A stretch of DNA of 64,000 bases from Glutinoglossum americanum (Eukaryota; Ascomycota; Geoglossomycetes; Geoglossales; Geoglossaceae): NCBI GenBank assembly GCA_020080175.1, contig JAGHQL010000063.1, positions 1 to 64,000 on the forward strand, in the 5' to 3' direction. The notes beneath the pieces were generated by a model. The model had not been told where the DNA came from. It was given only the letters and a program-made list of their open reading frames with translations, and did no database searches. This document shows positions 1 to 12,349 of the stretch, piece by piece. Both the position numbers and the translations under genes were made by a program. Numbering within the stretch: the first letter of the stretch is position 1; each line of letters opens with the position of its first letter.

Positions 1-1336
1 GGGGGGGGGGGGGGGGGGGGGCGGTGGGGTGGGGGGGTTTGTGTTTGTTTTTTTTTTTTTTTTGTTTGTGTGGGGGGGGGGGGGGGGGGGGGGCGCTAGC
101 GCTCGAAGTTGGGCTGAAAGCGCGAGGAGTGTTGCTTATATATATCTTAAATGGTATTCGTGATGAAAAGGGCTCCGAAAGTGGAGGTCGGTGCTGTTGC
201 TGCTATAAGCGACCCACAACCCACCCTAAGCGCTTCTCATCTGCAAGTACCCCTTCAACTAGTTAGAAAGTATCAGGACAGGACAGGCACTCAGACAGCG
301 ACAGGAATGATAGTTTTGTTGAGAGTAATGATCGGATTTGCTTAGTCTCAGGTTCTCTTAGGTGTTCCTATCAACTAGGCACCGTCGGTGCTTGCCTTCT
401 AACTAAACACCGTCCTGCAACCGCAAGTTCTCTCTATCCTGCCAGGAAATCTCGGCACAGCATACGAATGCGTCGCTCGCTGTGTGCCTGTACTATTGTA
501 CAGGTACTGTCAACCTCATGTCTCCACTCGCTGCCCTCCGCTGAGCACAGCAAAGAGTTATTCCCTCATAATAGTGTTGCCTAGCATCCCACATCACAGG
601 TTGAGAGACCGAAATCCTATGAACCTTGCAGAGTAACGTACCGGAGAAATGAAAAATATGGCCTAAAGTAGCCTTGCAGGAATCCGTCTTCGACCTTCTC
701 CTATTCCATTTTCAGAGAGCTTCAGGGATTTGTTGTTATGCTTGTCGTATTTGAATAGTACTCCTGATCTTGGAGTCCAAGGAAGAAGTAGATTTCCCCT
801 ATTGTCTCGGGCTCCACCAGACCATATGTTGCTAGCAAAAGCTCTTCCGGGTAAGTGGGATAAAGATATCTGTCCATTCCCTTATTTTGTATAAAGCGGT
901 ACTGCAATTTAATCGTTATCCCAGGTGTCTCACCGGCTTCGAGGTCTTGTCGTGTAAAGAGCCATTTAACGGCAAATTTATCCTTAGGAGTAAATAGTTG
1001 AGAGGTGTAGATTGTCGTATGGCCCCGAATTTATCATTTTTTATCTGACTAGGTGTTATGGCTCAGTCAATAGATCCATCGGTAGCCTATAAACGAAGAT
1101 TCTAAGCCGAGGAGAAGGAAGGAAAGAGCTATCGAGGACAGAGTGGCCTAGATATAGGCAGGAGATGTTGCCTAGACAGGGTCCTTAGTGGTAGCCTGGT
1201 GCCCAGGCACCCGTTCTGTAAACACTTTTTCCTTTAGTATCCCTAGCCTGCCCCGACGAAAGCTGCGGGTCTCTGCCATAAGCTCGGCGTCTCCTCAGAT
1301 CGTAACGAATCGTTATGAAAATCCCCTGGCTACTAC
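1..1336. other. Left window edge, homopolymer tract and gene-free sequence
   Basis: Bases 1-21 and 72-93 are unbroken G runs separated by a G/T tract with a T run at about 48-63. The rest has no gene I can support: open frames are short and none resembles a known domain. The G runs are not telomeric, since there is no TTAGGG unit. They look like a low-complexity contig edge or an assembly artefact. A 61-codon minus-strand frame at 722-907 looks protein-like in composition, but I recognise no family. Confidence 0.6.
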
Positions 1337-3240
1337 CTAGAGAATGCACACATTCTCTGTCTGTCTAAGACTGCAGAGAAAATCCTTGTACGTTTCAAAC
1401 TTTCCTTCTTCTATCGGTATAGTCGCCACTCCAACCCGTTCGTACAGGTCATTCTCCGAATCCACCTGGTTGAGCACCATGTACCAAAGCTTGTCGTATC
1501 CGTTCTCACTGGACTCGTCCTTGAGCCACTCCCCAACAAGTAGATAGAACAACGCGCCTTCTTCTTCGATCGGAGAACTTGGGTCCCCCCAAATATCATA
1601 GTCTTCCTCAAAGTGGATAACGAGATCCCCGAACTCCAGATATGCCGTGCGGTGCCGCTGTCGCTCGTCGTTGGTCTGCGGCTGGTGGACCGTTACCTCG
1701 ACTAGCAGACCCGAAACCTCCAGTGTGGCCGACTCGAGCTGTCCCGTCTCGCTTTCCCCGGCGTGTTCAATTTCAACCTCGCAGCTCGTCAACTTAGACT
1801 CGAAGCCTGCCAGGTCCTCGTACTCGACAGCCGACTTGACCGAAGCCCACGACCAGGTTGGCGCCCGCCACTCTGACGGACGCGCTACCCGCTCATACTG
1901 GAACTCGAGGATGGAGAGGCCCCACTTCTTGGGCACGCGCTGAAGCAAGTCGTAGGTGAGCGTGTCGCTCCACAGACCTGCATGGTACATCGAGCCTCGC
2001 ACGGCTCGTTGCAACTCGGCCAGGCCAGCGCGGGGAAGATGTCCTTTTCATATGAAAGTTGCATCCTGGAATAATCCATCACGATCTTCCACCACACAAA
2101 CATAAGCCATCCCTCCATCTTGCCAATCGGACGGTATCGCCCCTTCTCGGCAAGCTTATAGTCTCCCACGCCGAGGCTTTGGCAGAAGTCACCGCACTCG
2201 CAACCGTTGTCTTCCATGCACTCCCACGCGAGCTCGGCCGTCGAGAAGTGAAGGACTCGCCGCGATAGGACTCGTTCCTAGAAGACCCACCCTCGATGCA
2301 TGAGGGGATAGTCGCGCGTAGAGTCAATGTGAGGGATCTTGCGGCGTGTGCGAATGTGTTGCCCGTTCAGATCCCAGTCCCGTAGGCTGTATTCCGATGG
2401 AACATCGCGGAAGAGACTGCCGTCAGGGCTGGCACTGCTGGAAGCCGCAAGGGTGAGATAGCCGCCCTGGTAAATGATGTGCATCCTACTTGACTCCCGT
2501 CGCCAATCCTCCTCATCGTCTTGAAAGATGCAGAGACTGTCAATCCAAAGGTACCGAATGCCCAGGGCCCTGGTCATGACAACGGCGTCCTGAAACGTCC
2601 GAGGCAACTCGTCCCAGTTGATACCCTTCTTTCGAGCCTCGATGGTTGAAACGTCGGTTTTGAGAGGCTGATGTCCACCCCAACAATGGCTAAGGCAGAT
2701 GTATGACTCGGTCTCTTCATTGGTCTCGTAGAGATGATCATTCCATCGTTCTGGGGACCAACATCGAGAACCCTGGTTGGCAGTGGTGGTGCCGTTGTAA
2801 GCTTGCAGTCCTCGTGGCTCCTGCCGCAGTTCTCGATCCAGCCGCGAATTTTGTCCATGGCCGTAGGCGAAGACGTGTTTCTGGTGATATCCGCGACGGG
2901 GTCGGCAGGCGTCTCCCCGATGCCTCTGGCCTCGTACGCGAACCTCAGCGGCGCATCCGGGCGGTCCGTAGACTGAGATCTTGACTCGGTCGTCGCCATA
3001 TTCCCCGACTACCATCTCGTAGATACTAAGCCCATGGCAAAGAGATATGCCTTCGTCCGATGACCGACCCGGCGCGTGCGTGATGACGGCACGGCGAAGG
3101 ATTTCGCACAGTGAACAGCCCGCGCCCTCGCCTTCGATAAGCCGTTCGACAGTGACCGTCGTTAAAACTGCTCCTATGCCACAGCACACTTCGCATTCGG
3201 TCTTGCGCGACGTGTCTTTTCTGGATAGCGCCGATGAGGA
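1337..3240 (-). pseudogene. Broken HET-domain (heterokaryon incompatibility) gene
   Basis: HET proteins trigger self/non-self programmed cell death in filamentous fungi. Minus-strand frames here give, in order, a Cys-rich N-terminal block (CEVCCGIG), a linker with the usual WIENCGRSHEDC and LPTRVLDVG, and the HET core signatures YICLSHCWGG, TFQDAVVMTRALGIRYLWIDSLCI and the RGWVF motif. A C-terminal part follows with WSWASV and a final stretch ending at 1337. The likely start is the ATG at 3240 (MSSSALSRK). The pieces lie in the right order but not in one frame; about four breaks are present and simple introns do not explain them, so I call it a pseudogene. The order and spacing of motifs match an intact HET gene of about 640 codons, so decay is recent. 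Sequencing error remains an alternative for some breaks. Confidence 0.8.
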
Positions 3241-5527
3241 CATTTTGACATCTTGTCGAGGTTGAGCTGAAGAGTTGAGCGGGAATGAATTTTGAAACAA
3301 CTCAAGGTGGCTGGCTTAACCACGAGGCTTCGGTTGCTTCAAGATTGATGTTCTAGACCTGATATATTGAAACTCACCCAACCTGACAAATGAGTCGGAA
3401 TGGTGACAGTTGAGCCAAGATGGAGAGAAGTCAATTAAGGGCAGGCTGGACGTAAAGAAAAGGAGATAGGTTAAGAGGTAAGTATTCTAACTTGGCCTTC
3501 AGCGGGCTCGGTTTCCGTGAAAACGGGCTGAGGAAAAATATCATTCGAGGGTCCCTTAGCTTGGGCGATGAGAACGAGCATGGCTGCACTTTGCTAGTAC
3601 CTGGATTCCACCGTCATATTCACGAACGGTGGGCACAGGTAAAGCAACAGGGACAGTACGGTTCGGGCTATACAGCAAACGCAAAAAAAGACATACCTTC
3701 CTGCTGACCAGCAGGACTTCGGCAGACTTGCTTCTGTTCCTTGCAAGCGTAGAGCAGTACGGATCATTATGCCAGAAATACTTCATGGGTCAACTCCGAT
3801 AGCGAAGAACATTCGGCGAACACTATTCAATTGGCCTACTGAGATATGTGCCAACTATCAGATATTGGACATAGAAGAAGTAGAGACGTGGAATCAAGTG
3901 GAGCAATATCACCAGTCTATGTAGGCGCCAATGAAAGGCACGAGTGGGAAAGGATTTCGGTATGGCTGACCATTGTTTCCTTATCCCGATGTGGCAAAGT
4001 TAAACAGTACGAGCTGCGTGGGGATGCTTTGACCAGAGTCCGGCGATGGGACGACATACGGGTACAAGAAGAACAGAACATTCTCCTTGGGCCTGATGAT
4101 GAATCGGCCTTGCAACCGGCAGAAGGGATTCTCGAATGCCTCGTACGGGCGTTCTTCAATGCATTTCCTTACATCCGGATGAATGAAGAACGAGCATACC
4201 GAGATCGCTCTTACTCTCATAACAGGTACAGATCTCGTCCTAAGGCGGACCAAGATGAAAGCAGTCTTTCTAGTGAGGAACTGGGCCATATGTCACTTGT
4301 TGATAACAACGAGAACTAGAAAATGTTAGAACTTACCTGAACGTATGAAAGTGCTAAACACACCTGGTTTTACTAGTTGCTCTGGTGGGGGCCTGCAAAG
4401 AAAATCGACCTCGAGCGCTTCAATCCACCCAGTCGATACGCCAGTACTGCCTTGCGGCTTCTGCACCCTCACAAGCCGGTTGGTCTACTGGCCACGAGCC
4501 GACGGCGGAACACCCAGTAAAGATTTATATTGAGGTATTAGTGACAAGGTTTCAGCAATACTTCAGTTCTGACTACTGATCTTGGTGCTAGGCTGGGCTT
4601 TCTTTTGACTTGACTTTCGTGAAATCCAGATGTCTACTCGTAAGTTGAACAGGATGTAGATCGGGATCATCCTGCTCTTGCTCACGAAGGTGCCGACAGG
4701 CTGTGTGCTGGTTAACACGTCCTGTATTGCTTATATCTTAAAGTGGAGGTCTTTCTCAGCGATTACTCGTTCTCTGGTCAAGCTTGTAGATGATATTAAC
4801 TGAGTTCTCCTGCACCTGAGAGAGTTGCCAAATGTGCTGCTAGATGTGACCTACATAGCAATCGGCCCTCTTTGCTTTCTCTTCTCAAAGACATTCAATC
4901 CAGTTTCAGCTTGAGCGATTTGCTATTTGAGTTTGTTAATGGTCTTCTTGACATGTGCAACATCGTTCGAGTTTTCTTTCTATACCATGATCTCTGAAGA
5001 GCTTCACTTTACAGAAGCAAGTTTCAGGAACCTTCAGAGAAAAATGTAGTGAGCCAGTAGAGATGACTCCTGTCTTTGTACATAGTCTGTTTGGAATGCC
5101 CTCGACGCTCTTGCAATGACTAAAGTCCGTTAACAGGAATCTGAATCGCACATGGAATTCTGGCTCAGGCGGCTAGCCACACCGATGCCAAATGCGCTAC
5201 TATTCTAGTTCTAGACTATCTAACCAACTATATCTTCTACCAGCCAAACAAAAACCAATCATTACTCACTGACGAAAAAAAACCACTCAATGCGTCTAAA
5301 ACAGGAGTGTGAGTCGAGTCGTAAGGCGAGAAAAAAAAAACCATTGAGAAAAAGAATGGATGAATGGCGAAGACAAATATGATCTTGATGTAATTTTTAT
5401 ATCTGGCTTTTTATGCCCCCCCTCCCGTCTCATCCCACCTCTCCACTCCATTCTAAAAAAGAATATAAGAGAGTAAATGAATGATTATAAATGCTTTCCC
5501 CCTTACCCTCGTATTTCCACGCACACC
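3241..5527. other. Accessory gap with possible gene scraps
   Basis: No complete gene is supported. A plus-strand frame at 3492-3707 contains a gene-like stretch (CTLLVPGFHRHIHERW). A second frame at 3846-4319 (157 codons) ends in a charged, Arg/Ser-rich tail that looks like a real C-terminus. They might be parts of one decayed or spliced gene, but I recognise no family and could not find convincing splice sites joining them. From 4320 to 5527 the sequence is AT-rich with no long frame. The last 150 bases are probably the 3' end of the WSC gene transcript. Confidence 0.4.
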
Positions 5528-8500
5528 TCATAACGCGCTAGAATAAACATCCAACTTCGCTGCATTACCACAGAACTCACGATTATTCCCCACGCAAAGC
5601 ATGTTACAATTACTCTCCGCGAGGGGCGATGAGCCTGCCGGTAGGGAGTCTCCGCAGTAGCATTCCCTATCAAGTTACAATTATGTCAGGGTATCGCCTT
5701 CCCAACAGAAGCAAGGGGTAAAGGGGAAACCCACTGTCCAAACTCCACCCCGGCATACACATGATTCTGGCTCTTACAGTAAGAGACACAACTCTCGACC
5801 GTCATACCCGTAGAATTCGTGAACCCTCCCGTACTAAGCAGCCGCCCACCGTTCGCCTCCGCGAAACACCCCTTGAATGTGTAATTGCCGACGGATTGAA
5901 CTGTAGATGGGGGGATGTAGGTGGTGGAATTATAGACGCTAAGTCTGGAGGGACCTCCACAAAGCTCAAACTGGTTGCCAGAGCAAGCCATAGTGCAGCC
6001 TGTCTGACCTAAAGCAGAGTTCGACTGTAGAGCATTGCCACAGTAACACTAGAATATACCCCGGCGGGTCAGCATAAGCCGTATTAAGTGATTGAAATAA
6101 TGAGGCGCTTGCTCATCACATACCTCGCCACCGTACTCAATGCCGGCAAGACCGAAGTTCTTTTGAGTGCAAAAGTCCTGACACACTTCTACGGTCATAG
6201 CATTGCTCGCGGTTGCAGCACCGTTGAGAGCACGCGGGTTTGTTTCATTCGCGCAACCCAGGTAGACCCACGTCCCCAGCGTTTGGCCCGGGGTGGGAAC
6301 CAAGGTTGTAGAAGATGTCGTTGTCGTAGACGATGCCGTAGCGGTTGTTGTTGTGGGGGATTTTGTGGATGTGGAGCTGTTTGATATTGTTATTACGGCA
6401 GGTGTTGTAGTTGTTGTGGACGCGAGGCTATTTGCTGTCGTCGCGGCGGTGGTTGAGGAGCTAGAAGTTGAGCTTGTCGTATTTAACGACTTTTTGATAT
6501 ACAGGTTCAGGCGGCCACCAGCACCACAGTATTCTCTACTGTTGCCGCCACAAAGCATATTACACTGAGTTTCAGTTGTTGCCGGGAGTGAGTTTGCATT
6601 CAGGGTGTCCCCGCACCAACATTCGCTATCGAACCTGTCAGCATATAGCCCAAAATGAGCATCGCAAGTGGGTCGCTCACCGCCCATACTCAACGCCAGC
6701 GTAACCGTACATATAGCAAGCTTGGAGACACAATTCTACTGTAAGCGAGTCTTGGGCTAAGACTTGGTGCGCCAATGCACGACCTCCAGATGGTTCCATA
6801 TAGCACGCCTGATATGTGAAGTTGGCATTTCCTGGGACAACCACTGGACCAGTAGGTGTTGCGGAGGCGCTGCTAGTTGGTGAGGTTGTTATGGTGGTTA
6901 ATGTGGTGGTAGTGCTTGAAGCCGTGATGATGCTTGAGGCCGCGGTTGTTGAGCTAGACGTCGCTGTCGAGTTTGCCGATGGCGCAAGTTTGTACATTTG
7001 AAGGCGGTTTCCTGCCCCACAATACTCAAGGCTGTTTCCAGGACACAGGAAGCTACAGTCTGCTTGATTTGCCGCAAGGACACTCCCTGCACCCGGAGCA
7101 TTGCCACAGTAACACTCCCTGCCATACTCAACCCCGAACCAAGCGAAACCTGCGCAAGTGGACGCACACAGTTCGATAGTCATACTGTTGGTTGCTAAAG
7201 CTTTGCCTGTGAGAGCACGGCCGGCCGTAGCCTCAGTGTAACAGCCTTGAAAATTGTAGCCAGCCGTTGTTTGAACAATGGCGGGACCAGTGGGTGTGGG
7301 AGAAGCGCTACTAGTTGACGAGACGACAGTGGCGCTTGAAGTTGTAGTAGTTGAGCTAGACATGGTGGCAGTAGTTGGGTTAGATGCGGTTGTAGTAGTT
7401 GAGTTTGCTGGCGCGAGTTTGTACATTTGGAGACGGTTCCCTGCCCCGCAATATTCAAGATTATTCCCAGGGCACAGGAAACTACAGTCAGCTTGATTTG
7501 GTGCAGGAACACTTCCAGCAGTAAGGTCATTCCCGCAGTAACACTCTCTACCGTACTCCACTCCAAACCAAGTGAAACCCGTACAAGTGGTCGCACACAA
7601 TTCGATAGTCATACTGTCAGCCGCCAAGGCCTTTCCGGTTAGAGCGCGGCCAGTGGTGGATTCAGTGTAGCAACTTTGGAAATTGTAGCCGGCGACGGCC
7701 TGAACAATGGCAGGACCGGTAGGAGTTGCTGAGGCACTGGTGCTTGACGTGACAGTGGTGATGCTGGTAGAATTCGACGCCGCGGATGTCGTAGCTGTGG
7801 AGTTTACTACTGCAGAGGTTGTGGTCGCAGTAGTAGAAGAATTCGATGGTGTAAGCTTGTACATCTGGAGTCGGTTCCCTGCCCCACAGTATTCGAGGTT
7901 ATTTCCAGGACATAAGAAACTGCAGTCTGCTTGGTTTGCTGTAAAAGCGCTTCCGGCACTAAGGTCGTTGCCGCAGTAACACTCTCTGCCATATTCAACT
8001 CCAAACCAAGTGAAACCGGTGCAAGAGGCTGCGCACAATTCGATAGTCATACTGTCGGTTGCTACCATCTTTCCAGTTAGAGCACGGCCAGTAGTTGCTT
8101 CGGTGTAGCAGCCCTGGAAACTATAACCTGCTGCAGCCTGAATAATCGCAGGGCCGGTGGCAGTTGTTGAAGCGCTAGTACTTGATACCGTAGAAGTCGC
8201 ACTTGTAGCGCTTGAGGCTGTAGTGGTAGAATTTGCGGTTGCGAGGTTGTACATTTGAAGACGGCTGCCGGCCCCGCAAAACTCAAGGCTGTTCCCAGAG
8301 CATAGGAAGCTGCAATCTGCCTGGTTAGGGGCAAGGACGCTACCGGCACCCGGAGAATCGCCGCAGTAACATTCCCTACCGTACTCAACCCCGAACCATT
8401 TGAAACTTGCACAAGTGACGGCACAAATTTCGATGGTCATGCTATCATTTGCCAAAGCTTTTCCGTTGAGTGCACGGCCAGTGGTTGCTTCAGTATAGCA

Positions 8501-11500
8501 GCCTTGGAAAGTATAGCCATTGACCGTTTGAACAATAGATGGGCCAGTGGGGGTAGCTGAACTGGAAGGAGAAGTTGAAGTAGTAGTGCTTGCGGTGTTG
8601 GAAGGCGCAGCTTGGTATATGTTCAGCCTGCTGGTCCCTCCACAGAACTCTGAAGAGTTTCCGGCACAACCCATATTACATCCTTCTGGTGTTGACACAG
8701 AGTCACCCAAGATTGTGTTACCACAATAGCATTCTCGACCGAATTCGGCTCCGAAATATTGGAAGCCTGCACAGGACGCGGCGCACGATTCGAGCGTGAG
8801 TGTGTCCGAGGCCGAAGCTTTACCCTGAAGGGCTCTCCCATTGGTACCTTCAGTATAGCAGCCTTGGGAGACAAAGTTCCCCACTGCAGTCGCGGGACCT
8901 GTACTATATTTGCCAGTCGTAGGATTATATCTTGTTGAGTCATAGTACACGTTAATATAACCCCCTTCTCCGCCGCAAGACTGTGTTGAATCAGCTGGGC
9001 AGGTCCACGTGCATTTGTCCTCACTCTCCGCATGGAAAAAGCTTTGAGGCGGGGCAATGCCACCACACCAACATTGAGTGTGGTATTCCGTGCCTGAGAA
9101 GATGGAGTTTTTGCCTTGGCAATATGCCTGACACATGCCGTTCTCATTCGCATCCCCTTTATCAATGAAAATAGGGAAAAGGCGTGGGCCACCATTGGCA
9201 GCATCTTGATAGCAGCCAAGGTATTTGTACTGACTGGTTCCGTCTGGTAGAAGAGGCCCAGTCTGCGGCACGACGACAGTACCATGGAAGAAGATATCAT
9301 GGATGCCGAAAGTTAGATCATCAGCGTTGAGAATCCAGGTTCCGTTGACGTCGACGGGGGGTGAATTTGGAGGCCTTGTTGCTGGAGCGAACAACACGTT
9401 TCCAATTGCTGAACTGTTAGGTGGAATATTAAGGCCTTCGCTGAGGTCCCCTGTGGGGTTTGTGGCGGTCAGTTCAACCCCCTCCGGCGGCTTGCTTTTG
9501 GTGATTTTCAGCGCGCTTCCACCTATGTTTGTGAGCCGGATTTGACGTAAGACCTGGTCACCGGGTTTCCGAGGGCCCAAGTCGACATCACTCTGCGTAA
9601 GCCAGCCGCCTTCTCCATTGCTAATCTCAAGTACAGCCTTTGGGGCATTTGAGATGGTTCCGGAAAACAGAGCTGACTGAGTTCCACCATTACTGTATAC
9701 TGTTAAGATGCTAAAGTAATCGCCAAGGTCGGGGGCAGCAAAGGTAAGGCCGACGGATATTGAGTCACCTGCCGCAATAACGTCACCAACTTTTGGAAGA
9801 AGCTTCGCGGTGAACCCTTTGCCAACATGGAACATACCCGGACTATCTTCTGTGACGTTCTGAAGGGGTGCACTATCATCTTCAGAGTCACTGAAAGCGA
9901 GTCCGGTTATCGTTAGGTTATCGAGACCAATATTTTGGATGACCATGCTTCCGGGTACGCCCGCTTGTGCCGCAGCAGAGCCTTGCACAAGGCCCCCAAA
10001 GGCTACTTCAGGGGGCGATATAGACAGGAATGGCTTGCTGGAAACCGTAGTCCCCTGCAAAGCTAATGGTTCTGATGTCGAATACCCTGCTACACCATTC
10101 ACGGTTAGAAGAGTAACAGATCCGGAGACAACTCCCGGCTTTACACTTGGTACGCTCGAGTTTGGGATGTCATGGATAAACGCATCAGTCAGATTGAAGT
10201 TAGCTGGGAACGTGAAGCTTTGGCCAGCTGTTAGAGGTCCGGTCGGCAAAGAGGAATTGCTGGCAGTGAAGAGGGGATTTGTTAGAAGCAGACCGGTAAC
10301 CGCCGTAATAGCGACATTTGCTTTGCAAGTGATATTTAGCGTCTTGGAGCTGCCTAAAGCCACACTCCCAAAGTCGATAGGGGAAGTGCAGTTCAGCGGA
10401 AGATTGACGGGGCTGCCAAGACAGATAATATTACCATCAGATGTTGAGAGATACAAGCGGCCATCGCCAAAGGCTGGACGCTGAAACTTATGCACCGCCG
10501 GGGTCGGCGGGAGGTTGATTCTGACCATTACGCCGTCTAGGGTTTCTTGTAAGTGCCTCGATTGAGGATCCTAGGCCAGTTTTAGCTTTACTTACTTTGG
10601 GGGACAGCATGGTAGGCTCGAAGGCCAGCATCTACGTCGGTAATCCAGAGAATGCCAGTGCCGGGTTGCCCATTTAGAGTGGTGATGGTAGGAATCCCAA
10701 CGCCCACTCTACCGGCGCTATTCTCTATTGTCTGGGCGACCAATGTAAACTGTGGGTTACCAGCCTGGTCCTTCCCAAGTTTGTACACTTGAGTCGGAAA
10801 CCCGACTGGCGTCATATAGATATACCCTGGTCTGGTTGTTAATACACAAACACGCCCTCAGGGGAGCGGACAACTACACGAAAACTTACCTCCCTCAAGC
10901 GGATATGATCCTACCCCCCCGAAAATCGAGCCACCCCCAGGCATCGTAATTGTCTGAATGACAGCGTCCCCGTTTGCAGGCCCTTGCTTGAAACCACCAA
11001 GGTTGTCGAGGTTGACGACATAAGCCTTTCCGTTTTTTCCGACCGTTACACCCATCCTAGAGACAGAGCCCCCGCTGAAGGTAGCTGGATCAAGAATAGT
11101 TAGACCGCTAGACCCAAGATCGCGATCACCAGCGTCTAAGCTAATGTACTCATACGGCTCAAAGTAGTCCTGTAGTGAAAGTTTCCCCGTGGTTTGATCG
11201 ATCCCGACATTTACAATGCATTCGTCCAAAGTACCTAATGGCGACCTGCCTGATGCCGGTAATTCCTTATTCTCATGGCCTAGTCCGTTCCCGGTGACAA
11301 AGAACATTCGGTTCGGACTGTCGCTCGAAAAGCCCATACCAGATTGCCAAATGCCGGCGCCTCCGCCACCGCCATTGAACGTGCCGTCCTGCGGCAGCGC
11401 AAAAGACCCCGATTCTGTTGCAAATGCAGCCTTTACCTCTGCCGTGGCCTTGTCTACACCAATAACCCAACCAGTAAAATTGAACTGCAGATCAGTTAGC

Positions 11501-12349
11501 TTAGGGGAGTATCGCCTTGTGGTTTCTTTGACTAACCATATCGCAGTGACCGCCGAAACCCGCATAAACAATATTATTAATTAATGATAACGATACCCTT
11601 TGGAGGTGAGTACCGCCGTTGAAGTAACGAGTTGGATCATTGTTGGCGACGGTGCCTTCGATATCTCTTGGAAATCCGGCTCTCTCATTAAAGGTATTAA
11701 TATCGAGGGCATGGATTAGATACCGTCCGTTATAAACTCCATTCTGTGTATTAGTATAGGTTTTTGTGTAGAAATAGACAGTATCCGTCGCAGGGTCTAT
11801 AACAGGAGTCCCTGTAACACCAATTGTACCAGAAACGTCGTTGCAGCCGATATCTGACACCAGGAATGGTCTCGCGAGCTGCTGTTTATTGAGGATAGCG
11901 CCAGTTTTTGCATCGATAACATACACCCAATTAGTCTCAGAGCTTTGAGCGAGTTAGCTAGACTTAGGAAACATGCACAGGAAGTGACTCACGCTGAGAA
12001 CACTATCTGCTTCCCGCCATATGTTGAACCAGAGGGGGTATATACAAGAGGCTTCGCTAAGAATCTGTGCAATTCGGGTCAATTCAGGCTGATCTTGTTT
12101 CTGATCACACAAGGAAGTAATCACGTACTGTTCGTTTCCAGTACCTGAGTAGGCACCGCCTGTTTGTATCCGCCATAGCTGGCCGAATGAAGCATCACCG
12201 ACAATCGCTGGATCCATATTATGGTTGGGCAGGTAACCAGACTGCCAGGTGTCAGCGTCTCCGATCTCATCTGTCGATGCTAATGCTACTATCCCAGGAA
12301 TGAGCGTGGTAGCCGCAAGTACGGTTACTTCGAGAAATGGGAACCGCAT
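5528..12349 (-). CDS. Secreted quinoprotein-like propeller protein with nine WSC domains
   Basis: My nine-exon model is 12349-12129, 12064-11993, 11942-11537, 11484-10890, 10826-10596, 10545-6681, 6625-6124, 6048-5735 and 5666-5528: 6345 nt, 2,114 residues, in frame. Residues 1-23 form a signal peptide (MRFPFLEVTVLAATTLIPG). Residues to about 510 read as a PQQ/quinoprotein-type beta-propeller (NWVYVIDAKTGAIL, GWVIGVDKATAEVK, GRLYLSTSDGNIICLG). An immunoglobulin-like ASH-type stretch follows (FGSVALGSSKTLNITC), then nine WSC domains with the Cys pattern GCYTE...C...C...ECYCG...C...C...CG. Ser/Thr-rich linkers between WSC domains suggest heavy O-glycosylation. WSC domains bind cell-wall polysaccharide, so a wall-associated or secreted role is likely. 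No GPI signal or membrane segment follows the last WSC domain. The enzyme activity of the propeller is unknown. Domains 3-6 are near-identical copies. Confidence 0.88.

Noticed and set aside
1-93. Telomere
   Set aside because: No TTAGGG-type repeat; pure G runs with T tract only.
24-266. Frame starting in the G-run
   Set aside because: Poly-Gly and poly-Phe are the translation of homopolymers; no signal of a gene.
6293-6568. Val/Asp-rich frame on the plus strand opposite the WSC gene
   Set aside because: It is the antisense of Ser/Thr-rich linkers; similar frames occur opposite every WSC linker.
6800-8700. Direct repeats that could suggest a CRISPR-like or satellite array
   Set aside because: They are coding repeats (WSC domains) of about 370-420 bp in frame with the gene; this is a eukaryotic genome.
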